A DNA stretch of 64,000 nt from Mermis nigrescens (GCA_036768485.1 JAVLUZ010000228.1:1510384-1574383), one strand, 5' to 3'; shown: positions 9,653 through 21,498, counted from the stretch's first letter. Numbers and translations are program-made. Notes: generated from the sequence alone by a model not told the origin.

Positions 9653-12600
9653 GTTCCAACTTATTCGCGTCGCAAGAATTTCTCAAAGAGTACAAGCGCT
9701 TACAGCGTCGTCTTGCGATTTATGAAAAAATAAATTTGCCTCCTGTTAAAACCATTGATCCGAATATTCCGATCGTAAGCCATGCTGGGACAAATTTGCC
9801 CACTATTCTCGTTAATGTTCATGGCATAGATGTACCCGCTCTCATCAATACGGGCTCACAGGTCACCATGATGACCATATCTGCATTTTTGCGCCTTGGT
9901 TTTAACTTACCGCCTAAACAAGTCTCACAAGTTGTTCATGGCATAGGCGAAATAACTGCAGTCATACGATATAAAGTAAATATGACTATCACTATCGCGG
10001 AACAATCCATTTCTACAATAGTAGCAATAATAGATCATTTGCCGGAAGACATGCTCTTGGGATACGATTTTTGTGAAGCCGCATTAATGTGGGTAAATCC
10101 TATCGAGCATTGTGCTTTCATAAACGGCATAAAAATTAATTTATTATCATCATCTGAAAAATTGCAATTTCGCGCAAAACCCAACACGACTACTTCTGGT
10201 GTTGTATCGCTTTATTTGATCTGAATTCCGATTTCATGGAAAAAACTTCACTTTTTGTTGCTCCATCCATAGTCGATGCTTCGCAACCTATAATTCCTGT
10301 TCGCGTTTGTAACATCTCTAAAGCGCCAATTTGCATCGACTCTGGCGATATAATAGGTTCTTTAACCTCTGACGCCGAAATTGTGTCTCATATCTCAAAT
10401 TTTGATGATAGGACACCTGAGCTTTTTGCGTCAATAAATAAAGCTTTAAACGGCTCCGCCGTTGATTCTCGGCAACAGCAACAAATTCGTGAACTTTGTC
10501 TAAAATATGACTCTATTTTTGCCTTAAAAAATGAGCCTCTTGGACGTACCCCTTTGATGAAACATCATATTGATACAGGGGATAATCCGCCCGTTGTTAA
10601 AAAAACTTATCATGTTGAGCATTCTAGAAGAGAATCGATGCAAAAAATCATTAATGAAATGCTTGCTGATAAAATTATTCGGCCTACGACCAGTCCATGG
10701 GCTAGTCCATTGTTTCTTACAGGAAAAAAGGATGGTTCCCTAAGACCTGTTGTCGATTATCGCCGTTTAAATGACGTAATTAAAACGCAAGTATATCCTC
10801 TTCCTCAACTTGACAATTATTTTGATACCTTAGGCTCTGCCGCATATTTTAGCACATTAGATCTAAAATCCGGTTATTGGCAAATTCCTCTCGATAATAA
10901 ATCTCGCGAAAAAACTGCATTTATATGCCCTGTTGGCCATTACGAATTTGAAGTTTTACCTTTTGGTTTAAAAAATGCGCCTGCAGATTTTCAGAGGCTA
11001 ATGGAGCTTGTGCTTGCAGGTCTCAATTGGAAATCTTGCCTTATTTATATCGATGATATAATCATTTTTTGTGCACTTTCAAAGAGTATTTAAAAGATCT
11101 CGAAAATGTTTTCACTGCACCTCAAAACGCGAACTTATGGGTTAAACTTGATAAATGCCATCTTGCGCATGCCGAAGTAAAACTTCTCGGCCATAATATA
11201 AGTTCGCTGGGCATCACTCCTGACATGTCTAAAGTTGCAGATTTAGTCGCGTTTCCAGTACCAAAAACCGTTAAATCTTTGCAGAAATTCCTTGGCTTAG
11301 TCCAATGGTTTAAGAAATTCGTTAAAGATCTCGCTAAAATTGCTAAGCCCTTATTCCATCTTCTTTGCAAAGATGTCGAATTTTGCTGGAAGGCCGAACA
11401 CCAAACTGCTTTTGAGCTTCTCTAAAAAAGCATTTACGTCTCCACCTATTTTGCAATTTCCAAAATTCGACAATGAGCACCAATTTATCTTAACAACTGA
11501 CGCAAGCAACTATGCGTTAGGTGCTATTTTGACTCAAAAACATTTACTGTCAAAAAATCGTTTTATTCTTAGCTACGCTAGTTGCGTGCTAAATTCTGCC
11601 AAATGTAACTATGCTACATCAGAGAAGGAAGCGCTAGCAGTGGTGTGGGCCATCAAGCATTATTGACACTATCTATACGGTAAAAAATTCATTGTCAAAA
11701 CTGATCATCAAGCGCTAACCTGGCTCTTGAACGTGAAAGACCCATCAAGTCGTTTACGCCGCTGGGTCTCAAATTACAGGAGTACAAATATAATATCGTG
11801 TACGTTCCTGGCGCATATGACTGTGCAGCGGATCTACTATCACGAAATCCTAAATACAATCATGCAGAGCGCAAATATAAACTCGAGCGTAAAAATATTC
11901 TTAATATCGCAAATTTAGACTCGGAAGATTCCAAATCCGAAGACAAATTGGTCCCACCTGATCGACCGTGCAATAATTCTCCTAATGCATCAAATAATAA
12001 TCCTAATGCACAAACTAATAATCCGAATCCGCCCATTGATCCAACTAATTCTAAACCTCCTACGTTTTGCGAACGCATTCAACTTACCAATGCTGAAAAA
12101 GCTGAAATGCTAACGCCTGTGCGTTTACTCGCTGAGCAGCGCGCCAATGACGAATTACATAAAATTCGCATCGCGTTGAATGATTTGACAACAAAAAAAT
12201 ATCGTGACGAATTTTTTCTTGTAAACAATATCCTTTTTTGTTGTTTTCAACCTAAGCGTTTGCCAACCATTGTGCATCAAATTGTAATACCAAAAGCATC
12301 GCGTCGTTTCATATTAATCGAATTTCATGACTCTATTTTCGGAGCACATTTTTCATCGCGCAAAATTCTGCCCGCCATGCAAATGCGTTATTGGTGACCG
12401 CACATAGAAAATGATGTGATCGCGTGGTGTAGAAATTGTGATGTGTGCTTACAACGTAAGGTCGCATTAAATTCTACATCTGGTCCACTGCAACCAATCG
12501 AAGTATCCGCGCCTTTTGAACTCATCGCGTGTGATTGCTTGCATATGCCACGATCTCCCTCCGGGAAGGACCAAATTGTAGTTTTTTTGGATTATTTTAC

Positions 12601-13677
12601 CAAATACACTGAAGCTTTTGCTGTCTCTGATATAAAAGCAACAACAATTGCAAATCTGTTGCTCAGAGAAATAATCCCACGTTATGGAGTTCCTAAAAAA
12701 TTTTTGACAGATCAGGGTTCAAACTTTACATCTGCCCTAATTTCGGAAGTCTGCAAATTATTGAACATTCAAAAAATTTTCACATCCCCATATCACCCCC
12801 AGTGTGATGGTCTTGTTGAACGTTATAATCGCACTTTAATTGACGGTTTATCTAAATTGAGTGCATGAAATCAGTACGACTGGACGCAATTTCTGCAGTT
12901 TGCGTTGTTCGCGTATCGCGCAACTCCTCAATCATCAACTAATATTTCTCCTTTTGAAATGCTATATGGTCGCGAACCTGCATTTCCTCTCAACACTTTA
13001 CTCATCAATGACTTCACAATAAATCCGAGTTTACAACCTGTTGCAGAAAAATATCTCATCGTTTTAAAGCTGACATTGCAAGATTTGCATGAAATCGCAT
13101 CTAAAAATTTAGCTCAAGCGCATAAACAGCAAAAATCGCAATATGATAAATATGTAACCGCAACTAATTTTTCTGTCTTGGATATTGTCTATCTCAATAA
13201 TACATCCGTAATTCAACCTGAAATCGGCAAATTATCACCTAAACATGTAGGTCTTTATCGAATTATTGCTTTACCTACACCGGAAACTGCAAAAATCGCT
13301 TATGTCTATAATCCGCTAGTCACGCATCACATTCATTGGAATAGACTTTTACCTGAGCCCAAACTACCATACTCGGATCTAATTGCCAAGAAGCACGCAT
13401 ATGCTCCTGGCGATTTTGTTTTGGTAAAATTACCACATTGCCCTCTCGCCCTGGCTGTAGTAATAAGTTTTTGGACTTACCGGGCAGGGAGCAAAAATCA
13501 AGGGACTGCGCACCAGTACGTTTGTTAAATGGCTCTGAAACTGCACATGCAGTACCATTATCTGACGTTTTCCCTTTTGCAGACCCATGGTTGACGAAGG
13601 TGCCCCTTGCAAAGAGGCGCACTTGGAGTCAGCCGGTCGCCAATTTACACTTGAAGGATGCGACCCAACAATCCTAG
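9653..13677 (+). pseudogene. pol of element 1 (protease-RT-RNase H-integrase, broken)
   Basis: The region codes the Ty3/gypsy Pol polyprotein. Retropepsin region: ALINTGSQVT near 9840-9865, where the catalytic D-T-G of element 2 has become N-T-G (AAT at 9847-9849). RT: the RPVVDYRRLN and LPFGLKNAP motifs and the YIDD box at 11046-11057. RNase H: TTDASNYALGAIL and the TSEKEALAVVWAI region (about 11490-11660). Integrase: CX2C zinc-finger remnant near 12440, DCLHMP, TDQGSNF and the PYHPQCDGLVERYN motif (about 12530-12830), then a C-terminal region to 13677. Frameshifts lie near 10210, 11080, 11420 and 13470; stops lie at 11664-11666, 12395-12397 and 12866-12868. About 30 residues near 10190 are deleted relative to element 2. 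The 3' end overlaps ORF3 by about 90 bp. Confidence 0.9.
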
Positions 13678-16600
13678 ATGAGTTCCACACAGCAATGGTG
13701 GAAGTGGCCACCGAACAGGGGTTGGACTTCCCAGACCTGTTGTCGCAAAATGACGATCAGCACATAAATGAATTAGACGCACTAAGTTCAAAACAAATAA
13801 AATACAAGCATAAATACGAGCCTAGGTGCCATCAAAAACGCATAAATAATCAGGAACTTTGGTGGGCCAACAAGTTTGGATGTTATCTGCTGGCTACCCT
13901 TCGTGTGCCAAAGCAGAACATACTCCAAACTGTGTTGGTCACCAATGACCAACAATCATACGAGGCTACGCTGGCTTTGCTTCAGCCGTCAAACTTGATA
14001 AATGGCACTTTGTACTTAGGCTACGACTCTGAGTTCGTAAATGACAGAAAACATTTAACATATAAAAACTAGGACAGAGCGTTACAAGCAATTTTGTCCC
14101 ACATATCCGGACACAAACGGCCCATTTGTCTGTTATATTATGCTGGCCAGCAAACTCGGCCATGTGTTTTGCTGGGACGTATCCCGTTTTCCGAAACCTC
14201 CGTTCGGGCGCACTAAATGCTAGCAACGTCTCTTACGGATGTACAGCTAGTGTGCCACAACCCAATGCACGATAAAATCGCATATTTTCATGTTTTCGGA
14301 CCTACGTTCAAAGAAATTTTGGCAATTCCTGATGCCAAAATTTGCTGTAATATGCACTGGAAAATTCCTTTTTTGGCGATCTTTATTAACATACTTAATA
14401 ACGCAAACACGTTCACTCGCCGCCAAAAAATTAAAGCTTACTCGCATAAGCTGAAGCGATTGGCAGAGTTCTTCTTCGATATGCTCATTGATGAAGATGA
14501 CCCTGACAATTGGGGTCAGGCATGGAGCTTACCACTCACACGCAACATGCAAGTCTATATGGCTTTGGATGCGTTAATCACCATTGATGTATTCATATTG
14601 ATGGAAGTATGTTCGCAAAATAACCACATCACGGATGATAAAAAACCATTGCCTTTTTATTTTAAAGACAACAAAAACACATTAAAAAAGGCAAAACTAA
14701 AAAGAAAGTGCGATGTCCGCTGTCTCATATGCCATCATGAGGCCAGTCAACCAGTTCGGCGGCTGAGACCACCGTTAATTCGGATGGCGAAGAAGTTGTA
14801 ACGCCTTTAGACTTCTATACGCCACATCCGGAGTCCAAAGCGGCCATAGCCGTGGCTACCTTGGTTGACACGATGGCTAACACGCCATTGCATGACAATG
14901 TTTGGGAAAACCCGTACCTAACAGTACGACAGTTGCAGTATGATGCCAACGTTCAGTTGGGCCCGTGCGTAACAACTGTTCCCAAAACGGCCACTATTGT
15001 CACTTCTACGCTGGCCACTGCGACTCTTTCGCAAGCCGAGCCGCAATTCGAAACTCCGATGGTTGGAATCAATTATCTGTGACCACTGAGGAAGCGAACT
15101 TATTGCCCTCACGCCTTGTAATTACATTACCGGAATCTGAAACCGTGATGCAAGCGAATTTATTGCCTTCCAAAACTGGACATATTTTATCCGCTCCAGA
15201 ACAAGCCATTTTCGCTATGCAAGCGATTGCTTTGCAATCGCTCGTGACTCTGTCGCACGCGTTGACGGATACGCTGCGTTTGCTTCCCGGACCACAGTCC
15301 AACTGGGAAGAACAACACGCAGGACCGGATGTCATAATGACCAAATTTTTGGGTTTGCCTCCTTGAGCGCAACCTATGCTTCCACCCCAAGAGGTGTCGC
15401 AAGCTGCATTGTCAATGCAAATCATGTCGCAAATCGCGTCGCAAAGCGCGCCACCAGTTGCGTCGCAAATTACTGTTGACTTTACGGCAGGTATATCAGA
15501 TACTAACGTGCGTGTTCAGCCACTGGGTTCCCACAATATACCACCAAATGCGGATGATACACCACCTCTGCATGTAGAAGTCGCTCGCCAACATGCATCA
15601 GCCGAACAAAATGCGCAGCAGCGCAATCGCTCTCGTTACATGGCACATTTTTTCCAAATAGTCAAAACATTGGCTTGCGATCCACCGTGCTATATTGTCT
15701 CTGACGTTTTGTATGATCTGCGCACCTACTTAGGTGACAGAGAAGGATCGATCATGTATGACGAACTGTAAGAGGCTGCTCAAGTTCACCTCAACAACAT
15801 TTACACAATTCATTTGCGGCGTTTGTCCACAGCCGATGCACCCCAGCGCCCCTTGGCCTGGGTATCAGTCGCGCAACCCGCGCCAGACGCTGATCGCGGA
15901 CCACCGCCGCATTTCATCACGCAAATGAGCGTGTTTCAACGTCTGTATTATCCGGATGACTATTTTGTGAGAAATAGGTTTTTCTTGACCACTGGAATGA
16001 TGCTTTATGAAGTTCCGCTAGAATACTTGGTTGGTCACCAATACCTCAAAACTCCGAGTGTTGTGACCAATGGCCAAGCACGGAACATTCTTCCTGAAGT
16101 ATTGCCGCACTGAGTGTGTGCTTTTGGAATTCTTGGACAGAGCGTTTCCACTATTTTGCATTCGCCTAAGGCAATACGGCCATAGCCTGACAAATGGTTG
16201 AGCAGCTGCGCCATATGTTGCATGTGGCTTTTCTCGGCCCGTCATACACGCCGATGCCAGCTGATGCTTTTCTGCAATTCCCGGAACTGACTGAACAGAA
16301 TTGAAGACCAGGCCAAATTGCATCATACAATTTGAGCCGTTCGGCTTCAAACTGATCCAGAATTTGCTGTCCTGGTGCAATTTGATCGGTATAAGAGTCG
16401 CCAAAAGTCGGCTTACTACCTAAAACACAAATTGCAAGCGGATTTAGAAAAAATTTGCAGAGACAGACATCAAGCCTCTTTGCAAGACCCGCGCGGGTCT
16501 ACGGCAAACAAAGAAAGGCAAGACGTTGACTTGTCTATACCAGCTCAAGTCACGATGCAACGAGCGCGCATGGTTATTGAACAGCGTGAAAGGGAAGCGC

Positions 16601-17587
16601 TTGCTCCTGATATGCCACGACGCGTGAATGCATCTGCGTTGCGCTGGTTCACTCACGCTTGCATCGGGCATTTGTGAAATATCTGACAATGAACATTGTT
16701 GTCGATTAAACAAATTTTATGACTCAAAATCGCAACACACTTTGCGTCGTTTGAAAAATTTAGAAAAATAACATGCTGAAACAGCTTGCTTGAGCCGAAG
16801 TTTGCGCGCGATTGCAAGCAAGTGCGAGCCACAGGGGCGCTAGGCGGCAAGCTCCGCAATCGTCCAGGCAATTGCAACCCCAATCGCAATTGCGTTCTCA
16901 ATCACAAACAAAACCACAGGCACAAATGCAATCAAAACTGCATATAAAACCGCTATTGCAAACACAAGCACGCACACAGGCTCTTACGCAGCCAAAACAG
17001 TATTCAGTGACGCACTCGCGTTCTGAATCATACTCTGCAGGCACATGCTGGACATATGTTGCGCTTGCAACAGCAGCAGCCGCGCGAGTATCGCCAACAA
17101 TCACAACCAAACCGCGGAACTCATCAGGATCATCAACAATCTCACCCGCGTCAACAGCAGGATCAATCGTTTTATCCAACGCCGTATCCAAACTGCGAAG
17201 CCAGTCAGGTCTATTCCAATCCACCACCTCGACGTGAGCCTTTATTACCACCACCGTGGCCTATTTCGAAATCGAAGGAACGTTCGCACGATTCTTCTCG
17301 CGAACAATCATATGGATTCACTCCGGAACCATATCAAATGCCGGTTCCACCGACCCCGCGTTGTTACGCGGATGATGACGACGACGAAGACGACAGATGA
17401 TGATCGACCTGTTGATCCCCATCGTAGTTTGCGTCAACAATTATATGGACGCAATGCATCACCATATTATGAAAGGGAGCGTTTGAATACGCGTCGCGAC
17501 ACGGACTCTGATCGCGAATCTTTCCGCATCGCCGCGGAAAATCCCGCGGATCGAAATCTAATTATCGGGATCGATATTGAACTTTGA
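13587..17587 (+). pseudogene. ORF3 of element 1: DEDDy 3'-5' exonuclease protein (broken)
   Basis: The start ATG at 13587 overlaps the end of pol in another frame, and the N-terminus (MVDEGAP...) aligns with element 2's MAEQRAP start. The exonuclease motifs are clear: ExoI GYDSE (about 14020-14035), ExoII-like HNPMHD (about 14258-14275) and ExoIII YMALDA (about 14558-14575), the Y-x3-D pattern of the DEDDy subclass (RNase D, WRN). A long Pro/Ala/Gln-rich middle follows, then a second conserved block (FITQMSVFQRLYYPDDYF, FLTTGMMLYEV) at about 15910-16020, and a Gln/Arg/Ser-rich C-terminal tail ending with TGA at 17585-17587. Many stops and frameshifts are present (for example TAG 14070-14072 and TGA 16111-16113). 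The original role in the element is unknown. Confidence 0.85.
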
Positions 17588-18040
17588 AGTTCGAAATTAT
17601 AAACTCTGCGACAGCCGTTGACTCGACCAGCAGCTCTTTCGTTTTTCGTTTTTCCTGATGTGGATTCCAGGACTTTTTCGCGTCATGTTATTTGTTTTTT
17701 GTTCAACATTTTTTGCGTCAAATTATCATTGTAGTTTCTTGATTCTCTGGTGCTTATTTTTCTTGTCATTATTGCATAATTACATTCCTCGTTTTAAATT
17801 ACCTCGTATTTTAACTTCTCGTCTATGTCTTTAATTTTTGCTCATGCATAATGGCTTTTACTTGCCTTATAATCTCGTGTCTTAAATTTTTTGCTCAATT
17901 AGCGGTATTACTATTATCATATCTTATGTTCTTTAACGGACAAGGGGTTTTTACACCCAATCTACAAAACTTTTTCAGTTCAAAAATTTTTCCTTACCCG
18001 GGGACTGAAGGAAGGCTAAAGGCGCCGAAGTGTTTTGTGC
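17588..18040 (+). other. 3' untranslated region of element 1 upstream of the captured fragment
   Basis: T-rich, non-coding sequence aligning with about 4010-4470 in the old copy. Both contain a GGACAAGGGG phrase followed by a GGG(A)CTGAA phrase just before the captured ribosomal-protein piece. Confidence 0.6.
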
Positions 18041-18142
18041 AAAAAGGTACGACTTCAGGCGCAAGAACTTCGTGGTAAAAGAAAGGAAGAGTTGCTCAAG
18101 CAAGTTGATGAGCTGAAACAGGAGCTAGCGTCGTTGAGAGTG
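18041..18142 (+). pseudogene. RPL35: Captured fragment of ribosomal protein L35 (uL29) in element 1
   Basis: One frame of 34 codons reads as the N-terminal helix of eukaryotic ribosomal protein L35 (uL29 family): KVRLQAQELRGKRKEELLKQ, then VDELKQELASLRV. The similarity stops at LRV, before the AKVTGG segment expected in L35, so only about the first quarter of the protein is present. The frame stays open past the match into unrelated sequence. No ATG begins the piece. It occupies the same slot as the L18 piece in the older copy, between ORF3 and the hairpin/polypurine tract. L35 identity rests on this one conserved helix and is strong but shorter than the L18 match. Confidence 0.8.
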
Positions 18143-18247
18143 TTGCTCGAGCGCGAACGGTGCCATGCAGCTGGCATTATTGTTATTATTTCGTTATTTT
18201 ATTTTTTGTTTGCTCATGTTGAGGCGTTGCGGACGCCAGTAGCCCCC

Positions 18248-18296
18248 AAAAAAATTCGCTACTGTGTTTCGAATTTTTTTTCGAAACGTGGGGGAG
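18248..18296 (+). promoter_or_regulatory. Hairpin and polypurine tract before the 3' LTR of element 1
   Basis: AAAAAAATTCG (18248-18258) pairs perfectly with CGAATTTTTTT (18270-18280) around an 11-nt loop. The purine run GTGGGGGAG follows and directly abuts the LTR at 18297, so it is the presumed plus-strand primer site. Confidence 0.75.
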
Positions 18297-19355
18297 TGTA
18301 ACTGCGAGAGTTACACGGTGCGAACTCGTTCCATTAGTTTGCACAGGCCTGCCGACAACAGCTTGGTACTGTATCGGATTAACATAGCCATTTGCGAGTT
18401 GACATCTGCGGATGGGTGAGCTTGTGGCTATGCCTTCAGTTCTCATATAAATCCCTTATTTTTTATTACAAAATCTTTTAGATACTTGTCCGGTAAAACA
18501 GAATTAAGTATATGATAATAGTAAGTGTTTCACTTGTTTACCGCTTATCGTACTATCGTACGAGTCGATTTGAGAGTAATCTTGGTTAATGTTAGTTTGA
18601 CTTAAACTTCCGTTTTACTGTATTGATCCCATGATGGGATGTTAGTTGAAGTTGAGTTTTGGACGAGATAGTCGTTTGTTTTATTTTATCGTTTAGCGAT
18701 ATTGGTTTTGCTTCCCGGCATCCGCCATGTGTACATATCGAATAAAATTATAAAAACCCACCCAGGGGTTTCTTATACCAAGGGTGAGGTCGGTGTGCTC
18801 CGCTCGTCGAGGATTTCTGAGCTTTTGGTGGAGAGGATAGGTAAATAGTTTTTAATTATTTATTTCGTTCAAAAGTCAATATTCTTTTCTCAACCCAAAA
18901 CTAGTCAAAAATATTATTTAATTATTTAGGATGATTGATCAGTCTAGAGCTCGTTAGTGTTGTTTTCAAATTTCAAAGTGCTACTTACATTAGGAACCAA
19001 AACATTTCGAATCAAGTGTAAACTTTGAAAACAAGCTAATTCATCAACTTGAGCAGGGTTGAGATAGGTCAACTGACCTCGCGGCAGTTCCGGGATTTAG
19101 GTAGGTACTTGTAGGATCTAGGGCGTAGCTGCTGAGACTCCCGACGAAAGCGCAGTCAGCAATATTAGGACTGAGGGAGTCGAAGCCGTAGGTCTACAAG
19201 GGTTCAGAAGATCGAAGTTGTTAGCGACTACGCGATCGGAACCAGCGCTAAGAGCAGTCTAGGTACCTACGTAAGTAAGTCCCGAAGGCAAATGTCAGTG
19301 TTCGTTCGTATCTGCGTTGATTTCAGTAGGCGCAGTGCGGACACCTACATTTACA
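18297..19355 (+). repeat. 3' LTR of element 1 (1059 bp)
   Basis: It matches 5062-6114 over its length with scattered substitutions and small indels and has TG...CA ends. TGTT follows as the target duplication. Confidence 0.92.
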
Positions 19356-19437
19356 TGTTGATCTTATGACTTGGTAAAAAGTTAATTCAGTCTTTGTTTA
19401 ATTTGTTCTGGATGATGATTAGACATCAAGTACTGTA

Positions 19438-19509
19438 ATTATTCATGTGTAGTGGCTAGCAATCTGGACTTTGAATCCAGCAACCGGAGTTCGAATCTCC
19501 GTGGGACCT
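19438..19509 (+). pseudogene. Truncated tRNA-Gln(UUG) pseudogene
   Basis: The D arm (TAGTGGCTAGCA), the anticodon arm CTGGA-CTTTGAA-TCCAG with anticodon TTG, a perfect T arm CGGAG-TTCGAAT-CTCCG and the 3' acceptor strand GGGACC+T are all present. The 5' acceptor strand, expected to be GGTCCC, is replaced by unrelated AT-rich sequence. Without it the acceptor stem cannot form. It may be a tRNA pseudogene or the head of a SINE; no SINE body is recognised downstream. Confidence 0.75.
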
Positions 19510-19699
19510 CCAATGTAATTGAGAAGCCTAAAAACTGGGCAGATCCGAATATCCGCCACTGCGCAGTGTTCAGTCGCTTTTGTGAGCCAAACCAGTGCTC
19601 AATTACCTAAAAATTTGCGCTATTTATCTCGGAGATGAAACGTCGTCTTGCTGGTCAAAGCGCAAAAGAATGCGCAAAAGCTAATGAATACATAACTTG

Positions 19700-19883
19700 T
19701 CCATCCAAGCAGCAAAATGTGCTGACAAGCAAGCACATCCGAACAGCAAAACGAGCTGACGGGAAAGCACATCTGAACAGCAAAAACGAGCTGACAGGAA
19801 AGCCCATCTGGGAACAGTGAAACGAGCTGACAGGAAACCCCATCTGAACAACAAAATGAGCTGATGGGAAAGCACATCCGAAC
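19700..19883. repeat. 31-35 bp minisatellite interrupted by the 17-kb element
   Basis: The unit, roughly AACAGCAAAACGAGCTGACRG plus GAAAGCACATCCG, is repeated about five times. The array resumes at 37258 after the large insertion, with the ATCCGAAC phrase present on both sides. Confidence 0.8.
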
Positions 19884-20128
19884 TAGTGTTATTTTGGTAG
19901 CCCAAAAATAATTAAAATATGATATTAGGTATAGTTGACTTATTTTTAATATGATATAAATATGATATTCTGCTATTTTTCATTTAAAATATGATATATT
20001 TTTGATATTTGGTATATATTTAATTATACTTTTGGTAGGTAAGTACATATGTATAGGTACCTATTATGTAATTTCTGCAGACATGTAAAAGTACATGTAG
20101 GTTGTAAGCAAAATAAATAGGTAATTAA

Positions 20129-21047
20129 GGGCGGAATTTTCGAAAGCGTATTGACTGTTAGCACGTGCTAAACCAGGTACTAAATCGAAAATATAGTGCG
20201 CCGCCGTATTTTCGAAAGAGTGCTAGACTAAACAGAGTACTAAATTGGTCATTTTAGTACGCCGATTTAGTTGTGGGTACCCCCAGGTCTAAACCGAGTG
20301 CTAAATCTGTTTAGTGTGAAAAATGGATATTATTGAAGTTTTTCGCTTATTTTCTAGCACGTTGACTTTTAAGTCGCATACATTCATCTAAAAACGATCC
20401 TTCCTCGGACGAAAAATTGCTGTCCCGTTGTTCTTTGTTCACATTTTGATAAAATGTAAGAATTTAAATGCAAGGAACTAAAAAAGACAATAATTGTAAC
20501 AAAAAGTGTACATTAGAAATAGACGATATAATAGTAGGTAATATCATTATCATATGTAGATAATATCTACTATTGCACATTTTCCCTAACCGACAACGTC
20601 AATTATACAATTCCAGACATGATTTAATATCAATACCTAACTTAAAAATAAAGAAGATGACGCAAAAAAGACCAGTAAAACAAGATAATAGCCTTCAATC
20701 ACTTTAAAAATTTGACTTTCAAGGCTTGAGTTTTGGCCTAAAATCTATTGGCAACTAATATTTTAATACGTTCACTTGTAGTTCTCAATATCAAATATTT
20801 CAATTTGGTGGCTGAAGAATAAAAATTGTGAAAAAAATCTATTCACACACTTAAGCGCGTGCTCAATAAATTTTAGTAGGTACACGTGCTACCTAGTCTA
20901 GCACTAGCACGTCTTCGAAAATGGCACTCTGATTTTAGTACGTACTAACTAAATCAGCAGGCTAATCGGGGATCAGGCTAGCACGTGCTAAACAGAGTAC
21001 TAATCTTAGCATTGTGCTAAAAAAGTACGCCTTCGAAAATGCGGCCC
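20129..21047. mobile_element. PIF/Harbinger-like non-autonomous element (919 bp)
   Basis: It begins GGGCGGAATTTTCGAAAGCG and ends with the near-perfect inverse (...CGCCTTCGAAAATGCGGCCC), flanked by TAA on both sides (20126-20128 and 21048-21050). GGGC ends with a 3-bp TWA target duplication are typical of PIF/Harbinger. The interior has inverted, repeated phrases such as GCACGTGCTAAAC and GAGTACTAA near both ends. No transposase ORF is present. Confidence 0.8.
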
Positions 21048-21303
21048 TAAGACTCGTTCATTGTATTTCAAAGTCAAACGACTAATGCAAGTAATCAATA
21101 TTTTTTTCGAAGAAAAGCACAAGCATTACATTTCTAGACGCTGTTTAGAAAATTTTCATTTATTTATAACACTTTCAAAATTTACGAGATTAAGTTACAA
21201 AATTACATAAATTCCTTTCACTTTTTGTCAAATAACATTTCGGAATAACGATCAGACATGCGCGTGGATATGTGGGGTCTATACCACCCAGAATAGGAAG
21301 ATG

Positions 21304-21498
21304 CAGGGGCGGATTTAGGGGGGAGGGCGGGGGGCGGCCGCTCCCCCCATTGGCCCAAAAAATGCGCAAAATTAAGGATTTTTGAGCGATTTGTAGCGAT
21401 TTTCGGGTAAAAGGGCTAATTTTTCCGCCCAAGTCAGGGTTCCGCCCCCCCCCTTAGGGGTACCGCCCCCCCTTAGGAAAATCCTAGATCCGCCACTG
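21304..21498. mobile_element. hAT-like MITE with CAG(G/T)GGCGGAT ends
   Basis: A 195-bp element begins CAGGGGCGGATTTAGG and ends with the inverse CCTAGATCCGCCACTG. Flanks are GGAAGATG (21296-21303) and GAAAGATG (21499-21506), a 7/8 target duplication. The interior is C/G-homopolymer-rich and non-coding. Confidence 0.8.

Larger units (their letters stand above)
5062..19355 (+). mobile_element. Element 1: full-length, decayed Ty3/gypsy retrotransposon with exonuclease ORF3
   Basis: Two LTRs (5062-6114 and 18297-19355) bound a 12.2-kb interior coding, in order, gag, protease, reverse transcriptase, RNase H, integrase and a long ORF3 with a DEDDy exonuclease domain. Flanking TGTT copies (5058-5061 and 19356-19359) are the 4-bp target duplication. 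The pol domain order PR-RT-RH-IN places it in Ty3/gypsy. It is old: the LTRs differ at several percent of sites, all coding regions have stops and frameshifts, the protease catalytic Asp is changed, and a MITE sits between gag and pol. It inserted into the LTR of a related older element. Confidence 0.93.

Noticed and set aside
13587..17587. ORF3 of the Ty3 elements considered as a retroviral envelope
   Set aside because: No signal peptide, furin-type site, Cys pairs or membrane anchor is visible, while DEDDy exonuclease motifs are.
19620..19905. Cys/Phe/Ser-rich open frames on the minus strand resembling small secreted peptides
   Set aside because: They read through the 31-35 bp minisatellite and change with unit phase; no independent support.
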